A DNA stretch of 64,000 bases from Gemmiger sp. An194. GTDB lineage: Bacteria > Bacillota > Clostridia > Oscillospirales > Ruminococcaceae. Where the stretch lies: assembly GCF_002160145.1 (NCBI RefSeq), contig NZ_NFKA01000019.1:1-64000 (forward strand), in the 5' to 3' direction. Below, one piece after another: positions 43,466-51,009 of the stretch. Under the pieces are notes generated by a model that saw only the letters and a program-made list of their open reading frames with translations, was not told where the DNA came from and ran no database searches. Positions within the stretch are counted from its first letter, which is position 1. Each line of letters begins with the position of its first letter. Made by a program: the position numbers and the translations under genes.

Positions 43466-43900
43466 TTACTGCTGAACAGGCTTTACGGTTTTGCAGAAGC
43501 TGCTCACGATCAGCAAGATGCAGGCCAGAACCATGCAAACCGCGCAGGCCACCGTCACATAGAAGATGGTCCACCCCACGGTGTTGCCGGAGTTAAAGGA
43601 GAACAGGCCGGCAATCAGCATGATGCGCTGCAGTGTACACTGGCCGTAAACGTAGCTGTACAGCGCGATCGCTGCAATTACGGAAATCGCAGTGACCGGG
43701 TTGTGGTTGCCCATGCGGGCGGGGGCGACAGCAGCCAGAACGACCAGCACAACGCCGATCACGCCGGCAGCAATCACCAGGGGCAGGCCGGTGAGCGCAT
43801 TGTCCACCGAGAGGACGCTGCTATATACGGCCAGGCCCAGACCTGCCGCGCCCAGAAGTGCGGCAAGCAGATTCAGATAAAATGCAATGCCCTTTTTCAT
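43466..43900 (-). CDS. Small four-helix membrane protein paired with GH3 copy 3
   Basis: The 144 residues form four membrane helices (about 7-28, 38-62, 68-92 and 108-134) with a basic start (MKKGIAFYLN) and a short basic tail. It starts one base after the stop codon of the GH3 gene upstream on the minus strand, so translation is coupled. Size, topology and pairing match the 27507 protein, although residue identity is low. No known family recognised. Likely a membrane partner of the double-anchored GH3 enzymes. Confidence 0.78.
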   Translation of the reverse strand: MKKGIAFYLNLLAALLGAAGLGLAVYSSVLSVDNALTGLPLVIAAGVIGVVLVVLAAVAPARMGNHNPVTAISVIAAIALYSYVYGQCTLQRIMLIAGLFSFNSGNTVGWTIFYVTVACAVCMVLACILLIVSSFCKTVKPVQQ

Positions 43901-43901
43901 G

Positions 43902-46900
43902 TTATTCTTCCTCCTTCTTGCGGATGGAGGTCACGCCATACATGACCACGCTCAGCACCAGCACAGCGCCGGAAACACCCGTCATACCATAGTAGATGGC
44001 ACGCCACCAGGTCATCTGGCTCTCAATGTGGGTGGTTGCGTTGTAACGGTTCATCAAATGGCTTTCGGTCCAGGCGTAGATGTTTTTGTGAACAGCTTCC
44101 TTCAGTTTCATCTGAAGGTTGGCGTCACCGTCGATCATGTGAGCAGACAGCTTGCTGCCGTCAACCTGATTCTGGAACAGGCTGCAGTTTTCCAGAGTAG
44201 TGGTGCCGTAGAAACCGGACTGACCACGGGTATCGAAGCAGGTGGTACCAGCGTTCAGCACAGCGCTCCACAGATCCGTGTCATCGTAGATGTCGGTAAC
44301 GGCGTAGCCGATAAAGCCCCACTCATTGGCAAGAATCTCGGTCATCAGCCCCTCGCTGGTGGTGCACTCGATGGAACCGATCTTGGAGAAGGATGTCATC
44401 AGGCCGCGCATGCCGGCATCGTTTTCCTCGGTGTCGTACTTGGTGGCCTCAAAGGCGATCTGATAGGCGCGCAGCTCTACCTCACGGGCACGCTGCTCGG
44501 TCATGTAGGGAGATACGCCGCCACGCTCAGATTCCTGGTCGTTAAAAGCAAAGTGTTTGGGAGCAGCAACCAGGCCGTAGTCCAAAGCGCCGATGGCAAA
44601 TTCCATGGCGGCAACGCCGGACAGCACGGGATCTTCGGAGTAGTACTCGCCGTTACGGCCGTTGTAAGCGTGACGGTGGGTATTCAGACCGGGACCCCAC
44701 AGGATATTGATGCCGGTGAACAGAGACTCAATGCCGGTGAACTCACCCAGTTCATACATCAGTTCCGGGTTGAAAGAGGCAGCGATCAGAGGCGCGTTGC
44801 CGAATACCTGAGGATGCCAGTTGCCGTTCACATCGCTGGAGGGGATAGCCCAGGGAGCATTGGGGTCCTTGGAAGCGTTCAGGCTTACAGCCACACCGTT
44901 ACCAGCGTTCTCGGTCATGTAGGTTTCCACAGTGCCGATGGAGTCAGCGCCGGGGATGGACGGACCACCGAAGGAGAAGATGTACATGGCTTCTTCCAGG
45001 GTCAGCTGGTCCAGCAGAGAATCCCACTTGGGATCGTCGTAGGGCACACCGAACATCTCATAGAACTGGATGCCGTTGTCCTGGCCCCACAGAATATCGG
45101 AGGTATCATCCCCGGTCTGCAGGGTGTAGGTCTTGCCGTTCAGGTTGTTGATGAGTTCCTCGTTGGTGAGGGTCATCTCGGTGTAGCTCTTGGGATAGGT
45201 GCCGGCCCAGTCGCTGCGGGACAGGTAGGTCACCTCACCGGGCTGGTAGTAGTTCCAGTCTGCATAGGGCAGCTGGTTGGAGATTTTGTGGCCGGTTTTG
45301 GAAACAGAGAACATGGTCTTGGAGATGAAGTTCTCGTCGATCTGCTGCATGTAAGCCTGAGCGGGATTGCCCTCGCCTACCATGCGGGCAGCGTCCATAC
45401 CCTGAGCGGCCATAATGTGATTCAGAGCGTCGTGAGCGCCGTTGCCCACTGCGAAGTAGTAAGCACCGGGGTCCATGATGTAGGTACCCATGGTGCCGTC
45501 GCCGTTGTCGTAGCTCTCATCGTAGCTGGCGATGTACTGCAGGTCCACACGAACGGGAACCACTTCAGAAGCGCCGGGCTCCAGAACGCTGCTCTTTTCA
45601 AAGTTCAGCAGCTGGATGGCAGACTTCTCAACGCCGCCGGCAATGTAGGGAGCCTGGCCGTAGATCTGCACAGAGGTCTTGCCGGGCACGTCGCCCACGT
45701 TGGTCACCTTCACATTGAAGGTGGCGTAAGCGCTGGGGGCGCCAGTCTCCTCGTCAACGCTGATATCGAACACGGGCTGACCGTCGAACTCATACTGGAA
45801 GTCGGTGTAGCTCAGGCCATAGCCAAAGCCGTAAGCCACTTCGTTGGCATAATTCCATTCTGTGTCGGAAGTATAGGCACCCACAGGGCTGGCAGCGTTT
45901 CCATTGCCGGCAACAGAATCATAATAACGGGTCTCATAGTAGCGGTAGCCCACATACAGGCCTTCGGCCTCAATGGTGTAGGAGCCGGGGGTAAAGCCCA
46001 GAACACCGCCGGTACGGTTGATCACTTCATCGGTGTTGCTGTAATACATTTTGCCCATGTTCTGCATGGCAGGAGCAGACATGTTATAGGTGGGGAAAAT
46101 GTCGGCCAGGCCGCCGGAGGGGCTCACACGGCCGCTGATGATGTCGGCCACGCCCAGCATACCGTAGCAGCCGGGGAAACCAATCCACAGGATGGCATCA
46201 ACATCAGGGTCGTTTTTCAGATCGCCGATCTCCATGGCCGAGGCACTGTTGATCAGGACGATTACGTTGTCGCTGGCCTGCTTTGCCATTTCGATGGCAG
46301 CGCGTTCGTTGTCGGTCAGGGCCAGAGGCTCCTCAGCGCCCAGGCCCTCTTTGATGCCGCCGGGCAGGAAGTCCTTGGACTCGGCACTGGGGCGGCCCAG
46401 CACAACGATGGCAGCATCGCCGTACTCGGCAAAGCTGGACTGGTAATCGCTGTTCACGCCGGCGATCTCATTCACAGAGGGTTCGCCGGGGTTGTAGATC
46501 TCTTCAGGATTTTCGTTGTTGGCATGGTTGTAGGTCTTGTTCAGTTCCTTATAGACCTCCACCATAGTGGGGTTGATATTCAGGCCCGCACCCTCGAACT
46601 CGAACTCGTCGCCGCTCCAGGACTCCATGGTCTTGCTTACACTGGTGGCCTCTTCACGGGTGGTGGCGTTGGTGTTCTGGGTAGTGGTGATGGTGTTGGC
46701 GAAATCGGTCTTGTTCTGAGACAGAGCCTGCTCCAGGCTGATGAATGGGCCCTGAGCCTTAACGCCGAAGCTGGAACCGATCAGGGGCACATGGGAACGG
46801 ATGCCCAGCAGGGTCACGTTGGAACCGCTGGCAAGGGGCAGGCCCTGGCCGTTCTCGGTGTTGTTCTTCAGCAGAACAGCGCCTTCGGCAGCCTCCCGGC

Positions 46901-47168
46901 GATTCAGATCAATGGCTGCCTGGATCAGGGCGTGAGAGTTGCCGGTACCATCCTCGTTCAGCAGTTCCGCAGGGGGGGTGAACTTATCGTACAGGGGATT
47001 TTCTGCATCGTTTTTCGAAGTCAGCACCTCGCTGGAAGTACCCAGATAGGTGTCGATGGTGGCAGCGTTGGCTTCCAGCGCATTGCCCAGAATGATGGAC
47101 AGGCACATGGTAAAGCACATAGCGCCGCTCAGGCCGCGCCACAACGCTTTTTTGGTCGACTGTTTCAT
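43902..47168 (-). CDS. Membrane-anchored GH3 glycosidase with reversed domain order (copy 3)
   Basis: The 1088-residue protein has a signal or anchor helix (about residues 12-33, ending NALEANA), which may be cut after ANA. The GH3 C-terminal-type domain follows (AEGAVLLKNNTENGQGLP, NVTLLGIRSHVP), then an FnIII-like domain (NVKVTNVGDVPGKTSVQIY). The TIM barrel has NTHRHAYNGRNGEYYSED, APKHFAFNDQE and YAVTDIYDD, where Asp959 is the expected nucleophile. The C-terminal helix is TWWRAIYYGMTGVSGAVLVL with an RKKEEE tail. AGGAGG precedes the ATG. It lies downstream of the GH2 gene and directly upstream of the small membrane protein gene. Confidence 0.9.
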   Translation of the reverse strand: MKQSTKKALWRGLSGAMCFTMCLSIILGNALEANAATIDTYLGTSSEVLTSKNDAENPLYDKFTPPAELLNEDGTGNSHALIQAAIDLNRREAAEGAVLLKNNTENGQGLPLASGSNVTLLGIRSHVPLIGSSFGVKAQGPFISLEQALSQNKTDFANTITTTQNTNATTREEATSVSKTMESWSGDEFEFEGAGLNINPTMVEVYKELNKTYNHANNENPEEIYNPGEPSVNEIAGVNSDYQSSFAEYGDAAIVVLGRPSAESKDFLPGGIKEGLGAEEPLALTDNERAAIEMAKQASDNVIVLINSASAMEIGDLKNDPDVDAILWIGFPGCYGMLGVADIISGRVSPSGGLADIFPTYNMSAPAMQNMGKMYYSNTDEVINRTGGVLGFTPGSYTIEAEGLYVGYRYYETRYYDSVAGNGNAASPVGAYTSDTEWNYANEVAYGFGYGLSYTDFQYEFDGQPVFDISVDEETGAPSAYATFNVKVTNVGDVPGKTSVQIYGQAPYIAGGVEKSAIQLLNFEKSSVLEPGASEVVPVRVDLQYIASYDESYDNGDGTMGTYIMDPGAYYFAVGNGAHDALNHIMAAQGMDAARMVGEGNPAQAYMQQIDENFISKTMFSVSKTGHKISNQLPYADWNYYQPGEVTYLSRSDWAGTYPKSYTEMTLTNEELINNLNGKTYTLQTGDDTSDILWGQDNGIQFYEMFGVPYDDPKWDSLLDQLTLEEAMYIFSFGGPSIPGADSIGTVETYMTENAGNGVAVSLNASKDPNAPWAIPSSDVNGNWHPQVFGNAPLIAASFNPELMYELGEFTGIESLFTGINILWGPGLNTHRHAYNGRNGEYYSEDPVLSGVAAMEFAIGALDYGLVAAPKHFAFNDQESERGGVSPYMTEQRAREVELRAYQIAFEATKYDTEENDAGMRGLMTSFSKIGSIECTTSEGLMTEILANEWGFIGYAVTDIYDDTDLWSAVLNAGTTCFDTRGQSGFYGTTTLENCSLFQNQVDGSKLSAHMIDGDANLQMKLKEAVHKNIYAWTESHLMNRYNATTHIESQMTWWRAIYYGMTGVSGAVLVLSVVMYGVTSIRKKEEE

Positions 47169-47240
47169 AGTTGCGTGTTTCCTCCTTTTATTGTTTCCAC
47201 AATGGTGTGGTCGCCGTTTTCAACCGCAGTGAACCGACCT

Positions 47241-47272
47241 CCTTTCCATGCTCTTGCATGGTTTTGGAAAGG
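47241..47272 (-). repeat. Intercistronic hairpin between GH2 and GH3 copy 3
   Basis: CCTTTCCA pairs with TGGAAAGG, with inner CATG/CATG pairing. It lies in the 105-base gap between the GH2 stop and the GH3 ribosome binding site and may stabilise or divide the mRNA. Confidence 0.5.
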
Positions 47273-47273
47273 C

Positions 47274-49196
47274 TTACACCCAGTTTGCGCTGGTGCTCTT
47301 GCCTTTTTTCAGCTTGTAAGCCGGATTGGGGGCTTCAACATGGCGCAGTGCGGCGGTGTCGGTGCAGCTGCCGGCCACTGCCTTCAGCTTGACCTTCCCC
47401 TCCAGCGGCACGCGGAAGGTGAATACCTTGCTGCCGGACTTTTCCTCCAGCAGCTTTCCGTTCACATACAAGCCGACCTTGGGCTGGTTGGAGTACACCT
47501 TCACGGTGGTCATCTTTTCCGGGCGGTCCATATAGCGGCTGCCCGCAATGTGAACGAAGGCCTCGCTGCTCCAGTATGCCTTGTACAGATAGAAGCTGTC
47601 CTTCTTGGTCTTGCGGTCAAAGGTTACCAGACCCTTGTGGTTCATGCCCGGTTCGCCGCCCTGGTCGCGGGCATCTGCCGCGAAGTCGAACATATTCCAA
47701 ACGTGAGTGCTCCACATGTAGGGATGACGCTCGAAGCATTTCAGCAGGAACTCGTGATAGATGGCCTGGTATTCCTCGGTGTGGTCGCCGCGGCGGGGCT
47801 TGGAGGAATGCAGGTTGGGCATGCCCTCGCAGCCGTATTCGGAATAGCCCAGGCAGCGGTTGGGGTAGACCTTGTGGAAGAAGCTGATCCACCAGTCGTT
47901 CAGGAACAGGCCGGGCACATACCAGCCCAGATACAGGTTCCAGGACACGATGTCGGACAGATGGGCCACCCGGTTGAAGGGGCCGCACATGGCGTAGCAG
48001 GCCAGGCTGGTGGGGCGGGTCTCATCCATGCTGTGGCACAGCTCGTTGAGCACCCGGTGGTTGTCCAGCATGTCCGCCTTATCCTTGGTGGAGATGGTGA
48101 TCTCGTTGGAAAGACCCCAGGTCACGATGCTGGCATGGTTGTAGTTCTGCACGATCAGCTCTTTCATCTGGCTGATGGTGTTTTCCCGGCCATTGGGCAT
48201 GTGCTCGGAAATGTAGGGGATCTCGGCCCAGACGATCATGCCGTATTCGTCGCACAGATCATAGAAATACTGATCGTGCTGATAATGGGCCAGACGGATG
48301 GTGTTGGCGCCGATCTCCCGGATCAGAGCCATATCCTCGTCGTGATGGGCGCGGGTGAGCGCGTTGCCGATGCCCTTGCGGTCCTGGTGGCGGGAAACGC
48401 CGTGCAGAGGATAACGGCGGCCGTTCAGGAAGAAGCCCTCCTTCGGGTCCACCCGGAAGGTGCGCACGCCGAAGCGGCAGCCGATCTCATCCACCACGCT
48501 GCCGTTTTCCACAAGGCGAAGGGTGGCGTTGTAGAGGTAAGGGTCGGCCACGCCGTCCCACAGATGCACGTTTTCAATGCGCAGAGTCACATCGGTGCCG
48601 GTACCCTTGGCTACCTGGTTGCCCTCCCGGTCGGTGAGGATCACTTCCACGTTGGGGGACTCCACATTGCACCAGCTCTCCACCCGGACCTCGCCGTCGG
48701 AGCCCTTTACCTTCGGGGTGACCTTCAGGCCGGGGCCGCCGAAATGATCCATGGCAAAGCGATGCTTGCTCACGACGATCAGGCTCACATCCCGGTAGAT
48801 GCCGCCGTAGAAGGTGAAGTCGGCCTTCTGGGGATATACCCGGTCGTTGACGCTGTTGTCCACATGGACGACCAGCTGATTGTCGGCGCTCAGCAGCTCG
48901 GTGATGCAGCTCCGGAAGGTGGAGTAGCCGCCGTCGTGATGGATCACCATCTGGCCGTTCAGCTCCACATCGGCGCTGGCGTTCACACCTTCAAACTGCA
49001 GATAGACATCCTGGGTGGCAGGGTCAAACGCCGGGGCCGCAAAGCTTTTCCGGTAAACGCAGGTTCCGCGCCAGTAATCGTTGCCGCCGTCCTGGCCGTC
49101 CACTGCGTTCCAGGTGTGGGGAACATTCACCACAGAGTCGGTACCGTCGGGACCGGTGAAGGTCCACTGCCGGTTTAAATTGATTGTTGTTCTCAT
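47274..49196 (-). CDS. GH2 glycosidase (beta-glucuronidase or beta-galactosidase)
   Basis: The 640-residue protein has the three GH2 parts: jelly roll (RQWTFTGPDG, YFGGIYRD-like FYGGIYRDVSL), immunoglobulin-like domain and TIM barrel. The acid/base is Glu365 in WGLSNEI and the nucleophile is Glu453 in GYSEYGCEG. MNHKGLVTFDRK carries an N-x-K-G motif (Asn519, Lys521), which in gut beta-glucuronidases binds the sugar carboxylate. Similar NDKGL segments also occur in GH2 beta-galactosidases, so the motif alone does not decide. The adjacent complete glucuronate pathway favours glucuronidase. No signal peptide, so it should act in the cytosol on imported substrate. GGAGGG precedes ATG 49196. Confidence 0.85.
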   Translation of the reverse strand: MRTTINLNRQWTFTGPDGTDSVVNVPHTWNAVDGQDGGNDYWRGTCVYRKSFAAPAFDPATQDVYLQFEGVNASADVELNGQMVIHHDGGYSTFRSCITELLSADNQLVVHVDNSVNDRVYPQKADFTFYGGIYRDVSLIVVSKHRFAMDHFGGPGLKVTPKVKGSDGEVRVESWCNVESPNVEVILTDREGNQVAKGTGTDVTLRIENVHLWDGVADPYLYNATLRLVENGSVVDEIGCRFGVRTFRVDPKEGFFLNGRRYPLHGVSRHQDRKGIGNALTRAHHDEDMALIREIGANTIRLAHYQHDQYFYDLCDEYGMIVWAEIPYISEHMPNGRENTISQMKELIVQNYNHASIVTWGLSNEITISTKDKADMLDNHRVLNELCHSMDETRPTSLACYAMCGPFNRVAHLSDIVSWNLYLGWYVPGLFLNDWWISFFHKVYPNRCLGYSEYGCEGMPNLHSSKPRRGDHTEEYQAIYHEFLLKCFERHPYMWSTHVWNMFDFAADARDQGGEPGMNHKGLVTFDRKTKKDSFYLYKAYWSSEAFVHIAGSRYMDRPEKMTTVKVYSNQPKVGLYVNGKLLEEKSGSKVFTFRVPLEGKVKLKAVAGSCTDTAALRHVEAPNPAYKLKKGKSTSANWV

Positions 49197-49576
49197 GAAT
49201 CGCCCTCCATGCCCGCGCATCTGACGGGGTGTTTTGCAACTTCGTTTCGATGTTTTAAGCTTATAATATATGAGGCAGGCATTTCAATCGCTTTCCCCAA
49301 GTGGTGCAAATCGTGGCATATGTGGCATTTCTGTTGCCAAATTAATTTGTTAATTTTTGTGCAAAAAGCATATAGACAAAAGAAAAATCCGGCTTTTCAG
49401 CGCGAAGCAGAAGACGATGCGTGGAGAAAAAGAGCTGCTCGGGAAAAGGTTTGACCCGCAAAGCAGTTCTCAAAGCCAATATAAATAAGGTATACCGATG
49501 CCTGTTTTGAAAGGAGGATGTTCCGGCACAAGATGGGATTCGCCCGGCTGAGCGTGATGGATAAAGTTAAAACCAC
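49197..49576 (-). promoter_or_regulatory. Gene-free upstream region of the GH2 operon, with promoter
   Basis: On the minus strand TTGAAA (49282-49287), 16 bases and TATAAG (49260-49265) form a plausible promoter. Just upstream, TGGCA and TGCCA (49323-49339) make an inverted repeat that could be an operator. The rest of the stretch to 49576 is AT-rich, with no gene I can support. Confidence 0.45.
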
Positions 49577-49619
49577 AAAACCCGCCGTTCCTCACAAGCA
49601 GTTGGGAACGGCGGGTTTT
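49577..49619. terminator. Bidirectional terminator before the GGDEF gene end
   Basis: AAAACCCGCCGTTCC pairs perfectly with GGAACGGCGGGTTTT. It ends 35 bases past the stop of the minus-strand GGDEF gene. Confidence 0.88.
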
Positions 49620-49653
49620 GTTTACAGAAAAATTTACGCTTTTGCGCCGGGAA

Positions 49654-51009
49654 TCACAAAGGGCGGATGAGCACCGCGCCCTTGCCGGCGTTTTTCACCT
49701 CATAGAGGACCTGGTCTGCCGTGCGGTACAGCTCGGAAAACTCCCGGGGCAGCTGCCCGTATACGCCGCCGATGGAGACCGAAGAGCGGGCTGCGGGCCA
49801 GTGCTTTTGGGTGAGCGCCTGATAGCTCTTTACCACGCTGTTCAGCTTGCGCTCCAGCACGCCCAGGTCCCGGGGCGCTGAGAAGAACACGCCAAACTCA
49901 TCGCCGCCCAGCCGGAACAGGATGTCGGTGCGGCGGAAGGTGTGGGTGAGCAGGGCTGCAAACTCATGCAGCGCCCGGTCGCCCTGCTGGTGGCCATAGA
50001 GGTCATTCACCTGCTTGAAATTGTCCAGATCCATAATGACGAACAGATATCCGCCGCTGCTGTGCATGGCATTTTCGATCCGGTTCTGGCCGGCCTTTCG
50101 ATTGAAAAGACCGGTGAGGGGGTCCTTATCGGCGGCCTTTTCCAGGTCCTTTTTGGCATTGATCTGTTCGGAGATGTCCACCAGCACGCTGATGATGGCC
50201 TCGCGGCCATTGTCGGCAACGGTCTTTCGGCCAATGTCGTGGACCCACATGTCGGTGCCGTCCCGGCGCTTCATGCGGTACTGTACCTCGTACTGATCGC
50301 CCTTGGCCAGGGCCTGCGCCACCACCATTTTCACAAACTCCCGGTCATCCGGGTGGATGCTGTTGATCACCAGGCCCTGAATCTGGCGGGAGAACTCCTC
50401 ATAGCTCTGGTAACCGGCCATCTGCAGCATTCGGTCGTTGGCCACATAAAGCGGGAAGCCGTCCTCCACGTAGCCGCCCACCACACCGCCCGGCATGAGC
50501 TGCGCAAGGATCTCGATCAGTTCCTTCTGGGTGCTGCGGTTGATCTGGCTGGTGCCCTGCAAAGCGAAGGACAGAGGGAAGAACTCGCCCTCCTCCTGGG
50601 TGTGGCTTGCCTCGGAGGCGTGCATGGTATCGATGAACCAGCGCTCGCCCTCCAGATGGAAGCCGGCGGTCAGGCGGATGTGATAGATCACATGAATGCC
50701 GTATTCCGGCTGCTCCAGCCCGATGTGAACATCACAGAAGCAATCCCAGCAGGTGGTCGCCCGCTGGTGCTGGGTGTAGTTGTCGATTTTATAGCTGAGC
50801 GGCCAGGGCACGGCCTGAAGCTCGTCTCGCAGAAGGCGGTGGAACTGCTCCTTGTTGACGGCTACCTCGCCATCGCCGGTTCCCACGCTGATAAAATTCG
50901 GAGAGAGCAGCGCCAGCGTGCCTTCCGGGTCCCGAAGCTGGAAATATCGAAGGCAGAATTCGTTCAGCCAGGTACGGACCTGACTGCCGGGCAGTGCATT
51001 GTTGGTCAT
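49654..51009 (-). CDS. Diguanylate cyclase with SnoaL-like and PAS domains
   Basis: It makes cyclic di-GMP from two GTP. The 451-residue protein begins with a SnoaL/NTF2-like domain (about residues 8-130, WLNEFCLRYFQLRDPEGTLAL, GFHLEGERWFIDTMHAS). A PAS domain follows (about 165-290, YVANDRMLQMAGYQSYEEFS), then a GGDEF domain (about 295-445) with DPLTGLFNRKAG, FVIMDLDNFKQVND and the intact RLGGDEFGVFF motif. It lacks membrane helices, so it senses a cytosolic ligand. Its ATG overlaps the stop of the large GGDEF-EAL gene (ATGA), so the two are coupled. The SnoaL-like/PAS/GGDEF order is common in gut Clostridia. Confidence 0.92.
   Translation of the reverse strand: MTNNALPGSQVRTWLNEFCLRYFQLRDPEGTLALLSPNFISVGTGDGEVAVNKEQFHRLLRDELQAVPWPLSYKIDNYTQHQRATTCWDCFCDVHIGLEQPEYGIHVIYHIRLTAGFHLEGERWFIDTMHASEASHTQEEGEFFPLSFALQGTSQINRSTQKELIEILAQLMPGGVVGGYVEDGFPLYVANDRMLQMAGYQSYEEFSRQIQGLVINSIHPDDREFVKMVVAQALAKGDQYEVQYRMKRRDGTDMWVHDIGRKTVADNGREAIISVLVDISEQINAKKDLEKAADKDPLTGLFNRKAGQNRIENAMHSSGGYLFVIMDLDNFKQVNDLYGHQQGDRALHEFAALLTHTFRRTDILFRLGGDEFGVFFSAPRDLGVLERKLNSVVKSYQALTQKHWPAARSSVSIGGVYGQLPREFSELYRTADQVLYEVKNAGKGAVLIRPL

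Noticed and set aside
47631-47645. N-x-K-G motif taken as proof of beta-glucuronidase
   Set aside because: Similar segments occur in GH2 beta-galactosidases, so I kept both possibilities and rely on context.
43887-49178. 1763-codon open frame antisense to GH3 copy 3 and GH2
   Set aside because: Crosses two well-supported genes and their gap. No start signal and no recognisable domain; explained by codon bias.
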